Origin: an uncultured Ruminococcus sp.
GTDB taxonomy: Bacteria > Bacillota > Clostridia > Oscillospirales > Ruminococcaceae
Direction: 5' to 3'
Assembly (NCBI GenBank): GCA_900543105.1
Contig: UQQA01000042.1
Coordinates: 1-17,129, forward strand
DNA: 17,129 nt
Shown: positions 1-6,768 of the stretch, piece after piece
Layout: each line of letters opens with the position of its first letter
Position numbering within the stretch: the stretch's first letter is position 1
The notes under the pieces: model-generated
Seen by the model: the letters and a program-made list of their open reading frames with translations, nothing else
What the model was told of the DNA's origin: nothing
The model's database searches: none
Position numbers and translations under genes: made by a program

Positions 1-463
1 AATAATTACTGAAAAATACAAACTCGGAAAAACAAGCAAACGTTTTCATTGTAAACCGGAATTTTGTACATGCCGTTTTGTCACAGTATAAACAGATCGG
101 GATCACAACTATACTATTTATATAGGAATATTTCCGAAGAAAATGTCCGCCGCTCGGTGTCCGAAAGCGGATCCCGCGCGCTTCCGGGTGAACAGTGCCT
201 TTCCTTTGAATTGTCAACTCTTGTTTATTTTGTCATATATCATTGAAAAAGAGGGTAAAAATAGCTAAAAAGTCTTAAACGATTAAGCCAACTTTACCAA
301 AAAAATCAACGAAAGAGATAAAAAGCGGAATTTCACTTGACAAAGTGAATCAAAATGTTTAGAATTATGATAGTTAGGTGAAATATTTTTGAACTATATT
401 TTCCTGATCCCATATTTTATTCTGATTTTATCCCAATGCAGGCTTTTCGGAGGTTGAATTGAA
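1..463. other. Non-coding region upstream of the sigma factor gene
   Basis: No convincing gene is visible here; a 60-codon frame at 64-246 has no ribosome binding site and no family-like composition. Visible elements are an AAACGTTT palindrome at 38-45, resembling LacI-family operators, that probably belongs to a unit outside the window; a small GC-rich hairpin (CCGCT 150-154 with AGCGG 166-170); and the promoter at 337-365. The 5' end may include the regulatory region of a gene to the left of the window. Confidence 0.5.
337..365 (+). promoter_or_regulatory. Sigma-A-type promoter for the sigH-like gene
   Basis: TTGACA (337-342) and TAGAAT (360-365) are separated by 17 bases, a near-consensus housekeeping promoter. 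The -35 box sits in the centre of a 7+7 dyad (TTCACTT at 332-338, AAGTGAA at 343-349), which could be a repressor site. The expected start near 372 gives an untranslated leader of about 90 bases. Confidence 0.65.
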
Positions 464-1051
464 TTGATCCGCAATACTGAAGATCTCTCCGATAAAGAGC
501 TTATAGATGTCATTCACAGTGATGGAGGTCAGCAGAGCAGGGAAAGCAAGGACGCAGCTTCCGTAATAATTTCACGTTATATGAAGCTCGTGCTGAAAAG
601 AGCGCATACCTATTCGGACAATTGCTCCGACCTTGAAGATCTCACACAGGAGGGGCTGCTCGCACTTTGCAATGCTATAGAAAGCTTCGACTGCGAAAAC
701 GGCGCAAAGTTTTCTTCCTTTGCCGATGTCTGCATCACGAACCGCATCAAAACGGCGGCTCAGACTATCGCAAAGCACAAGCAGAACGATATGACTGTTA
801 TTGCCGATGAGAACGACATCGCAGACGCAGATTCCTCACCCGAGAATATCTGCCTTGAAAAAGAAAGCGGCATAAGGATAGAAAAAATGATAAGATCGGT
901 GCTTTCACCGCTCGAAGCAAGGGTTTTCGGGCTTTATCTTGACGGAAGAAGCTACCGTGAGATCGCAGAGATGCTCGGCATTTCGGAAAAATCGGCGGAT
1001 AATGCCGTGTTCAGAATAAGAAAAAAGCTGAAAATGCTCCTCGGAAAATGA
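464..1051 (+). CDS. sigH: RNA polymerase sigma factor, SigH (sigma-30)-like
   Basis: This 195-residue sigma-70-family protein would direct RNA polymerase to a specialised promoter set. Region 2 lies at about residues 30-105 (DLEDLTQEGLLAL, then ITNRIKTA), and region 4 at about 140-192 contains LDGRSYREIAEMLGISEKSADNA, very close to the SigH pattern in which an Asp-Gly-Arg-Ser-Tyr helix is followed by KSxDNA. There is no region 1 or large region 3, which suits the short SigH type. The start is TTG at 464, nine bases after GGAGGT (449-454); no in-frame ATG fits as well. SigH in Firmicutes controls entry into sporulation, competence and stationary-phase genes, and spoVAC elsewhere in the window agrees with a spore former. 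A SigH-like paralogue with another role cannot be excluded, since the usual sigH neighbours are not in view. Confidence 0.75.
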   Translation: MIRNTEDLSDKELIDVIHSDGGQQSRESKDAASVIISRYMKLVLKRAHTYSDNCSDLEDLTQEGLLALCNAIESFDCENGAKFSSFADVCITNRIKTAAQTIAKHKQNDMTVIADENDIADADSSPENICLEKESGIRIEKMIRSVLSPLEARVFGLYLDGRSYREIAEMLGISEKSADNAVFRIRKKLKMLLGK

Positions 1052-1067
1052 GAAGCTTTCATAATAT

Positions 1068-1144
1068 GGCCAAGTAGCTTAAAGTTCAGAGCGTTGTTCT
1101 TTCCACAAAAGGCAAAGGTGTCGGTGCAAGTCCGTCCTCAGGTC
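1068..1144 (+). ncRNA. Candidate structured leader RNA with a tRNA-like cloverleaf
   Basis: Four stems can be drawn in tRNA order. The acceptor-like stem is GGCCaAG (1068-1074) with CTcaGGTC (1137-1144). TA (1075-1076) follows, then a D-like arm GCTT/GAGC (1077-1080/1089-1092) with an 8-base loop. The central hairpin is TTGTtCTTT (1094-1102) with AAAGGCAA (1108-1115) and loop CCACA. The T-like arm is GTCGG/CCGTC (1120-1124/1132-1136) with one T-T mismatch and loop TGCAAGT. It is not an ordinary tRNA: there is no usable anticodon loop, no GG in the D loop, no TTC in the T loop and no CCA. It starts 17 bases after the sigma factor stop and ends 35 bases before the zinc-ribbon start, so it may be a cis-acting leader or a decayed tRNA. 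Folded by eye only. Confidence 0.35.
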
Positions 1145-1179
1145 TAAAATCTATTATTTTTTAAGCGAGGGAAATCAAA

Positions 1180-1458
1180 ATGTACGAAGACAAGACATTA
1201 GTTTGCAAGGAATGTGGAAAAGAGTTCGTATTCACAGCAGGCGAGCAGGAATTCTATGCTGAAAAAGGCTTTGTAAACGAACCACAGAGATGCAAGGCTT
1301 GCCGTGATGCAAGAAAGAACAGCACAAGAACAGAAAGAGAAATGTTTGAAGCAACATGCGCTTCCTGCGGCAAGGTTGCAAAGGTTCCTTTCAGACCGAG
1401 AGAAGACCGTCCTGTATACTGCAGCGAGTGCTTCGCAAAGATGAAGGAAGAGGGCTAA
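1180..1458 (+). CDS. Small double zinc-ribbon protein (CxxC-x17-CxxC type)
   Basis: This 92-residue cytosolic protein has four CxxC pairs at Cys9/12, Cys38/41, Cys60/63 and Cys81/84, giving two probable zinc ribbons. The second pairing has exactly 17 residues between Cys63 and Cys81, matching the recognised CxxC-x17-CxxC domain; the first half resembles the probable zinc-ribbon domain found in many clostridial proteins. A basic linker (RKNSTRTER, about 45-53) could contact nucleic acid. No enzymatic function is known to me. The ATG at 1180 follows GCGAGGG (1165-1171), and the gene is preceded by the structured segment at 1068-1144 and followed by a strong terminator, so it may form a short unit with the sigma factor gene or be expressed from an internal promoter. 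Codon use (AAG, GCA, GTT) suggests good expression. Confidence 0.8.
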   Translation: MYEDKTLVCKECGKEFVFTAGEQEFYAEKGFVNEPQRCKACRDARKNSTRTEREMFEATCASCGKVAKVPFRPREDRPVYCSECFAKMKEEG

Positions 1459-1478
1459 GTCCTATCCGCAATGCTTTC

Positions 1479-1520
1479 AACGGTGAAAAACCAGCGTGTT
1501 TTTCACCGTTTTTCTTTTTT
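1479..1520 (+). terminator. Rho-independent terminator
   Basis: A 13-bp perfect stem (1479-1491 with 1498-1510) has a 6-base loop and is followed by a T-rich run through 1520. It closes the sigma factor/zinc-ribbon unit and separates it from the aminotransferase promoter. Confidence 0.9.
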
Positions 1521-1522
1521 GC

Positions 1523-1551
1523 TTGCAATTTTGAATAAAATATGATATAAT
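1523..1551 (+). promoter_or_regulatory. Extended -10 promoter for aminotransferase-trpS
   Basis: TTGCAA (1523-1528) and TATAAT (1546-1551) are 17 bases apart, with the extended TGa at 1543-1545. Transcription would start near 1558, about 30 bases before the ATG at 1588, leaving no room for a T-box leader. Confidence 0.75.
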
Positions 1552-1587
1552 ATTCCGTGAAATTTTTCATTGAAAGGTTCGATAGAA

Positions 1588-2784
1588 ATGGATTATATCT
1601 TTTCGGATAAGGTCAGCTCACTCCAGCCGTCCGTTATCAGAGAAATTCTTAAATTCACCTCCGATCCCGAGGTCATTTCGCTCGCCGCAGGAAACCCTGC
1701 CCCCGAAGCTTTCCCCGTAAAAGAGATCGCAGGCATCACAGCAGGACTTCTTGCCGAAAATCCCATAAACGCCCTCCAGTACAGCGTTACAGAGGGTTAT
1801 ACACCTCTCAGAAACCGCCTTAAAGAACGTATGAAAAAAGCCGGCTGCTTCGACGAAAATTCGGACGAGCTTATCATCACCTCGGGCGCACAGCAGGCGA
1901 ACGAGCTTGCCTGCAAAGTCCTGCTCAACGAGGGCGACACGCTTTTCTGCGAAGCGCCGTCCTTCATCGGCAGCCTTAACGCTTTCAAATCCTATAACGT
2001 AAACCTCGTCGGCATTCCCATGGAAGAGGACGGAATGAAGCTTGACGCTCTCGAAGAAGCGCTCAGGACTGCCAATAAGCCGAAGCTTATCTACATTATC
2101 CCGAACTTCCAGAACCCAACGGGTCTTTGCACCTCGCTCGAAAAGAGAAAAGCTATCTATGAGCTTGCGAAGAAGTACGGCGTTATGATACTCGAGGACA
2201 ACCCTTATGGCGACATTCGCTTTGCGGGTGAAAATATCCCGTCCATCAAGACTATGGATAAGGACGGCATCGTTATTTATTCGAGAACATTCTCGAAAAC
2301 ACTTGCACCCGGACTTCGTGTAGGCTATGTCAGCGCACCGAAGCCTGTCATTCAGAAAATGGTAGTCTGCAAGCAGGTCTCGGACGTACACACGAACATC
2401 ATGGCGCAGATGATATGCGATGAATACCTCAAAAATTACGATATGGACGCTCATCTTGAAGAAATAAGAGCTGTCTACCGCCACAAATGCGGACTTATGC
2501 TCGACGAGATCGACAAGAACTTCTCCAAGAAGATAACCGTTACAAAGCCCGAGGGCGGTCTGTTTATATGGGCAACTCTCCCCGAGGGCAGCGATATGAT
2601 GGGCTTCTGCAATACTGCTGTTCAGAAGTACAAGGTCGCAGTTGTTCCCGGAACGGCTTTCCTCATTCACGAAACCGACAAGACGAGCTCGTTCCGTCTC
2701 AATTTCTCCACGCCGACCGATGAACAGCTTATAAAAGGCTGCGAAATTCTCGGAAAGCTCTCCAAAGAAATGTTCCAAGATTAA
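1588..2784 (+). CDS. PLP-dependent aminotransferase, class I/II (2-aminoadipate/aromatic type)
   Basis: This 398-residue fold-type I aminotransferase moves an amino group between an amino acid and a 2-oxoacid through pyridoxal phosphate. Visible markers are NPTG (176-179), the cofactor-ring Asp204 in DNPYGD, the Schiff-base Lys237 in TFSKTLAPGLRVGYV, and the substrate-carboxylate Arg370 in FRLNF. The sequence resembles the aminotransferase half of MocR regulators and LysN/2-aminoadipate aminotransferases, but has no winged-helix domain. The ATG at 1588 follows AAAGG at 1574-1577; the longer frame from TTG at 1570 would run through this ribosome binding site, so I reject that start. It lies 23 bases before trpS under one promoter, which makes an aromatic amino acid link plausible but unproven. 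Substrate is not determined by sequence alone. Confidence 0.85.
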   Translation: MDYIFSDKVSSLQPSVIREILKFTSDPEVISLAAGNPAPEAFPVKEIAGITAGLLAENPINALQYSVTEGYTPLRNRLKERMKKAGCFDENSDELIITSGAQQANELACKVLLNEGDTLFCEAPSFIGSLNAFKSYNVNLVGIPMEEDGMKLDALEEALRTANKPKLIYIIPNFQNPTGLCTSLEKRKAIYELAKKYGVMILEDNPYGDIRFAGENIPSIKTMDKDGIVIYSRTFSKTLAPGLRVGYVSAPKPVIQKMVVCKQVSDVHTNIMAQMICDEYLKNYDMDAHLEEIRAVYRHKCGLMLDEIDKNFSKKITVTKPEGGLFIWATLPEGSDMMGFCNTAVQKYKVAVVPGTAFLIHETDKTSSFRLNFSTPTDEQLIKGCEILGKLSKEMFQD

Positions 2785-2807
2785 ATTAAAATAAAGGAAG
2801 TGCTATT

Positions 2808-3813
2808 ATGCCTGAAATCGAAAAGAAAAAAATTATTCTCAGCGGTATCCAGCCCTCGGGCGCATTCACACTCGGAAACTATGTCGGCGCTATCAAGAAC
2901 TGGGCACAGCTCCAGAACGACTACGACTGCCTCTATATGATCGCCGATATGCACGCTATCACGGTACGTCAGGACCCTGCAAAGCTCCGCAAAAACACTC
3001 TTGAAGCTTATGCGGCTATCCTTGCCTGCGGCGTTGACCCTGACCGTTCGATCGCTTTTATCCAGTCACACGTTCCCACACACGCACAGCTCAACTGGCT
3101 TCTCGCCTGCTGCACACAGTTTGGTGAGCTTTCCCGTATGACGCAGTTCAAGGACAAGTCCGCCAAGCACCCCGATGACATAAATTCGGGACTTTTCACA
3201 TATCCTGTCCTTATGGCAGCCGATATCCTCGCATACAATGCAGACCTCGTTCCCGTAGGCGCAGACCAGAAGCAGCATCTTGAGCTTACACGAAATGTTG
3301 CACAGCGCTTCAACCAGCGTTACGGCGAGCTTTTCAAGCTTCCCGACGGCTATATCCCTCCGAAGGGCGCAAAGATCATGTCCCTTGCAGAACCTACAAA
3401 GAAAATGTCCAAATCGGACGAAAATCAGAACGGCTGCATCTATATCCTTGATGACAAGGACACTATCATACGCAAATTCAAGCGTGCCGTTACCGACAGT
3501 GACGCAGTTGTGCGCTATGCCGAGGGAAAAGACGGCATAAACAACCTTATGACTATCTATTCCGTTGTTACGGGCAGATCCAACGGAGATCGAACGTGAA
3601 TTTGACGGAAAAGGCTACGGTGACTTCAAGCTTGCGGTCGGTGAAGCAGTCGCAGACCACCTCGCACCCGTAAAGACCGAGTTCGACAAGCTCATCGCAG
3701 ATAAAAAATATCTTGAGGAAAGCTATACAAAGGGCGCAGATGCCGCATTCAAAATTTCAAGAAAGATTGTTTCAAAGGCATACCACAAGGCAGGATTTGT
3801 TGACAGAGCGTGA
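2808..3813 (+). pseudogene. trpS: Tryptophan--tRNA ligase, reading frame broken near 3579
   Basis: This is a class I aminoacyl-tRNA synthetase that charges tRNA-Trp. The first frame (2808-3599) carries the HIGH-equivalent SGAFTLGNY (17-25) and the KMSKS loop at residues 199-203. After Arg257 it leaves the family sequence and stops at 3597. The family sequence resumes in the +1 frame with PTEIEREFDGKGYGDFK from 3580 to the stop at 3811-3813. Joined, the two parts give about 334 residues, the normal TrpS length, so nothing but the frame is lost: one extra base at 3579, or two missing. The stop-truncated product would lack the end of the anticodon-recognition domain. Because TrpS is normally essential, the likely explanations are a sequencing/assembly error or a second intact trpS elsewhere. 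The start has ribosome binding site AAAGGAAG, 23 bases after the aminotransferase gene. Confidence 0.9.
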
Positions 3814-3823
3814 TCGTCAGGCT

Positions 3824-3833
3824 TAAACGTTTA
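3824..3833. promoter_or_regulatory. LacI-family operator candidate (upstream)
   Basis: TAAACGTTTA is a perfect 10-bp palindrome with the central CG typical of LacI-family operators. It lies just after trpS and about 240 bp upstream of a matching core at 4066-4073, a spacing that would allow looping between two bound repressor dimers. The rest of 3814-4016 is AT-rich and shows no gene or clear terminator for trpS. Confidence 0.45.
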
Positions 3834-4016
3834 TTTGTTCTATTTATACAAATAATATCCCGACTGCGAAGTATGGTTGTTTATTTTAACGGTGATATTT
3901 CCGAAAAAGTTGACGATTATTCAAAATAAGTTCATTTTCTGCTGTCATTTATGCTTAAAAAAATGTTCTAATATTGTGCAAAACAACTATTTTTTACATC
4001 AAATTATCAAAAACCA

Positions 4017-4045
4017 TTGACATATTGAGCGTAAGGTTGTATATT
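4017..4045 (+). promoter_or_regulatory. Consensus sigma-A promoter of the sugar operon
   Basis: TTGACA (4017-4022), a 17-base spacer and TATATT (4040-4045) form a near-perfect promoter. The predicted start, about 4052, is directly followed by the operator core at 4066-4073, so a bound repressor would block initiation or clearance. Confidence 0.8.
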
Positions 4046-4065
4046 AATAATCGAACAAGGGACGA

Positions 4066-4073
4066 AAACGTTT
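4066..4073. promoter_or_regulatory. LacI-family operator candidate (promoter-proximal)
   Basis: AAACGTTT, an 8-bp palindrome within GAAAACGTTTAAAG, sits at about +15 of the predicted transcript and 58 bp before the repressor start codon. Together with 3824-3833 it fits autoregulation by the LacI-type protein encoded next. No similar site is seen between the repressor and the binding-protein gene. Confidence 0.55.
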
Positions 4074-4130
4074 AAAGACTTGTTCCGAAGATTTCAGCCG
4101 AAAGGCATATACGGGAGAGTTGTTGCCGAC

Positions 4131-5147
4131 ATGGTTTCGATAAAAGACATCGCTGCTGAATGCGGTGTGTCAATAGCAACGGTCAGCAAGGCGCTGAACG
4201 ATCACAGAGATGTCAGCGAAGCGACAAAAGCTCATATAAGAGAAACCGCCAAAAAAATGGGGTATCTTCCCAATTATCAGGCAAGAGCATTAAAAACCAA
4301 TCGTACATACAATCTCGGAGTTCTCTTTAACGAAAAAGCCAACAGCGGTCTTACACATAACTATTTCGCAGCCGTTCTTGATGCGTTCAAGAGAGTGGCG
4401 GAAAAACAGGGCTATGATATAACCTTTATAAGCCATAACATCGGCTACAATCAGCTTACCGTCTATGAACACTGCATAAGCAGAAACGTTGACGGCGTTA
4501 TGGTCGCAAATGTTGACGACTACAGCGACGAGGGTGTCGCACAGCTTCTCAAAAGCTCGATACCTATCGTAACACTCGATAAAAAAACAGAAAACAAGCC
4601 TGCGGTCATCTCGGATAACTTCAAAGGCGTCGAGTGTCTTGTGAGATATGTCCATAAAATGGGACATACTAAAATCGCATATATTTACGGTGACCTGTCG
4701 GGCGTGACCTCAACGAGAGTTGAAGCGTTCCGCAGGACAATGGAAGCCTTAAATATAGATATCAGAGAAGATTATTTGCTTGGCGGATGCTACCGCGATC
4801 CCCGGAAAACAGAAGTGCTTACGGAGAAGCTTATGAAAATGAGCGAACCGCCGACGTGCATACTTTTGCCCGATGATTTTTCGGCATTAGGTGCGCTGAA
4901 TGCATTTGAAAAGCTCGGACTTTCCGTTCCGAACGATGTTTCAGTTGCAGGATATGATGGCATCACGCTTTCACAGGTTCTCAGTCCGAAGCTCACAACC
5001 TTCAGGCAGGATACGGACGGACTTGGAAAAGCAGCCGCAGAGCAGCTTATCTCACTGATAAACAAGGAGCTCCCCGAAAACATCGAACCTGTTGTTATCG
5101 AAGGAAGTCTTCTTGAAGGCGGCTCGGTCAGGGATCTGACCAAATAA
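4131..5147 (+). CDS. LacI-family sugar-responsive transcriptional repressor
   Basis: This 338-residue repressor has a LacI helix-turn-helix at residues 2-22 (VSIKDIAAECGVSIATVSKAL), a hinge helix near 45-58 (YLPNYQARALKTN) and a periplasmic-binding-like effector domain from about 60 to the end, including DDFSALGAL and VAGYDG segments typical of the family. The ATG at 4131 follows GGGAGAG (4112-4118) and puts the recognition helix at the usual N-terminal position; the in-frame TTG at 4080 is further from any ribosome binding site. The protein probably binds the CG-centred palindromes at 3824-3833 and 4066-4073 and releases them when its sugar is present. It is 53 bases ahead of the solute-binding protein, with no second strong promoter seen, so it is the first gene of the uptake operon. 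The sugar cannot be named. Confidence 0.92.
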   Translation: MVSIKDIAAECGVSIATVSKALNDHRDVSEATKAHIRETAKKMGYLPNYQARALKTNRTYNLGVLFNEKANSGLTHNYFAAVLDAFKRVAEKQGYDITFISHNIGYNQLTVYEHCISRNVDGVMVANVDDYSDEGVAQLLKSSIPIVTLDKKTENKPAVISDNFKGVECLVRYVHKMGHTKIAYIYGDLSGVTSTRVEAFRRTMEALNIDIREDYLLGGCYRDPRKTEVLTEKLMKMSEPPTCILLPDDFSALGALNAFEKLGLSVPNDVSVAGYDGITLSQVLSPKLTTFRQDTDGLGKAAAEQLISLINKELPENIEPVVIEGSLLEGGSVRDLTK

Positions 5148-5154
5148 CACACGC

Positions 5155-5178
5155 TATTATATTTTTTTAAATATAATA
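5155..5178 (+). other. AT-only hairpin between repressor and binding-protein genes
   Basis: TATTATATTT (5155-5164) and AAATATAATA (5169-5178) form a perfect 10-bp stem with a TTTT loop, ending 7 bases before the ribosome binding site AAGGAGG (5186-5192). It may stabilise or mark the 5' end of a processed binding-protein mRNA. It could also be a weak attenuator, though it lacks GC pairs. Confidence 0.4.
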
Positions 5179-5200
5179 TAACTTTAAGGAGGAAAATCAA

Positions 5201-6673
5201 ATGAAGAATTTTAAGAGAAATCTTGCTCTCCTCTCTGCATTGGCATTAGCTGGAACTATGCTCGCAGGCTGCGGAGACAACACAACAACAACTGACGATG
5301 CTGCAACAACAACAACAGCTGCTGCAGACGCTGCTGCTGATAACGGCGACGCTGCTGCAAGTGATGACGCTGCTGCTGACACCACAACAGCTGACGCTGC
5401 ATCTGCTGATGCTTCCAAGGCCGGCACAGGCATCACACTTTCCGACACAGAAGGAAAGGTATTCAACATCTACGCTTGGAACGAAGAATTCAAGGGCTTC
5501 TTCGAGAAGTACTACACAGTTCCTGAGGGCGTAACAGTTAACTGGGTAATCAATCCTTCCGACGGCGGCGTTTACCAGCAGAAGCTCGATGAAGCTCTCA
5601 GCGGTCAGGACGCAGCTGCAGCTGATGACAAGATCGATATGTTCCTTGCAGAAGCTGACTACATTGCTAAGTACACAAACGCTGCTGTAACAATGGACGT
5701 TACATCTATCGGCGTTAAGCCTCTCGATACAGAGTATGATTACACTGTATCTGCTGCTTCCGGCAGCGACGGCACTCTCAAGGGTGTTTCCTTCCAGTGC
5801 TGCCCATCTGCTCTTATCTACAGAAGATCTATCGCAGAAGCAGTTCTCGGTACTTCCGATCCTGCTGAAGTTCAGGAACAGCTCTCTGACTGGACCAAGT
5901 TCGATGAGGTTGCTGCTAAGGCTAAGGAAGCCGGCTACCTTATGACCGGATCTTATTCTGAAACATACAGACCTTTCGCTAACAATATCACAACTGACTG
6001 GGTTGATGCAGACGGCAACTTCCAGGTTGACGATCAGGTTAAGGCTTGGATCAAGCAGGCTAAGAACTACGTTGACAACGGCTACACAACAACAGGCGGT
6101 ATCTGGTCTGATGAAAACACCAACGAAATGTTCAAAGATGGTAAGGCAATGTGCTACTTTGGACCTGCTTGGTACTACAACTTCTCCATGGGCAATGCTC
6201 AGGATCCTGAAAAGGGCTGTCCCGGCGACTGGGCTATCGTTGAAGGACCTGCTGCTCACTTCTGGGGCGGTACATGGCTCCTCGCTGCAACAGGCACAGA
6301 TAACCCTGAAATGGTTGCTGACGTTATGAACGCATTCACAGCTAACGAAGACATCTGCACAAAGCTTGTTGAAAATGAGAACCAGTTCTCCAACAACACA
6401 GCTGTAAACCAGAAGTTTGCTGAAGATCCTAACTACGGCAATGACTTCCTCGGCGGTCAGAACGATGTTGCTATCTTCTCCGAACTTGCAAAGAACATCA
6501 AGTTCCGTTCCACACCTTATGGTCAGGTATTCAACGAAGATGTTCCTGCATGTTTCCTTGACTACTTCACAGGCAAGATCACAGAAGCTGAAGCTTGGGC
6601 TAACGTTGATAAGGTACTCGATGAAAAGTGTCCTTCCGTTACTCACGATTGCTCCGGATACGCTGCTGAATAA
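5201..6673 (+). CDS. Carbohydrate ABC transporter solute-binding lipoprotein
   Basis: This 490-residue extracellular binding protein captures a sugar or oligosaccharide for the permeases encoded downstream. Residues 1-23 are a lipoprotein signal peptide (KNFKR basic start, hydrophobic core, LAGC lipobox), with Cys24 as the lipidation site. Residues 25 to about 75 are a low-complexity Thr/Ala/Asp linker that probably tethers the domain away from the membrane through the wall. From about residue 80 (FNIYAWNEEF) the sequence is a family-1 sugar-binding protein, with aromatic-rich segments such as CYFGPAWYYNF and HFWGGTWLL that are likely sugar contacts. It has a strong ribosome binding site (AAGGAGG, 8-base spacing) and a codon choice biased to GCT, AAC, AAG and GTT, unlike its neighbours, which fits high expression. 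Hairpins on both sides fit higher mRNA levels than for the permeases. Confidence 0.93.
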   Translation: MKNFKRNLALLSALALAGTMLAGCGDNTTTTDDAATTTTAAADAAADNGDAAASDDAAADTTTADAASADASKAGTGITLSDTEGKVFNIYAWNEEFKGFFEKYYTVPEGVTVNWVINPSDGGVYQQKLDEALSGQDAAAADDKIDMFLAEADYIAKYTNAAVTMDVTSIGVKPLDTEYDYTVSAASGSDGTLKGVSFQCCPSALIYRRSIAEAVLGTSDPAEVQEQLSDWTKFDEVAAKAKEAGYLMTGSYSETYRPFANNITTDWVDADGNFQVDDQVKAWIKQAKNYVDNGYTTTGGIWSDENTNEMFKDGKAMCYFGPAWYYNFSMGNAQDPEKGCPGDWAIVEGPAAHFWGGTWLLAATGTDNPEMVADVMNAFTANEDICTKLVENENQFSNNTAVNQKFAEDPNYGNDFLGGQNDVAIFSELAKNIKFRSTPYGQVFNEDVPACFLDYFTGKITEAEAWANVDKVLDEKCPSVTHDCSGYAAE

Positions 6674-6703
6674 GCTAATAATTAAAACCTAAATTGTGAA
6701 ATT

Positions 6704-6733
6704 GGGGCAGGGCTATTCCGCCTTGCCCCTTTT
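6704..6733 (+). terminator. Intercistronic hairpin, partial terminator/attenuator
   Basis: A 10-bp stem (6704-6713 with 6720-6729, one G-T pair) has a 6-base loop and is followed by only TTTT. It lies between the binding-protein and permease genes. The short T run suggests partial termination or 3'-end protection of the binding-protein mRNA rather than the end of the operon. Confidence 0.75.
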
Positions 6734-6768
6734 CATATCAAAAACCAGGTATGAGAAGAGGTCGAAGA

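Noticed and set aside
64..246. 60-codon frame near the left end
   Set aside because: No ribosome binding site, no domain, and composition unlike the neighbouring genes.
1068..1144. Functional tRNA-Glu gene (CTTTC in the middle loop)
   Set aside because: The anticodon stem mispairs, D and T loop landmarks are absent and there is no CCA; kept only as a tRNA-like structure.
1558..1587. T-box or tryptophan-responsive leader for aminotransferase-trpS
   Set aside because: The leader is only about 30 bases, too short for a T-box or attenuator.
1618..2778. 386-codon open frame opposite the aminotransferase
   Set aside because: The plus strand carries complete aminotransferase motifs; the antisense frame shows no recognisable domain.
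3570..3600. Programmed +1 frameshift in trpS
   Set aside because: There is no stop codon or slippery run at the shift point and AGA is a common codon here; error or mutation is simpler.
5246..6646. 466-codon open frame opposite the solute-binding protein
   Set aside because: It is a by-product of the strongly biased codons of the plus-strand gene: Val/Ser/Cys-rich, with no family-like domain and no ribosome binding site.
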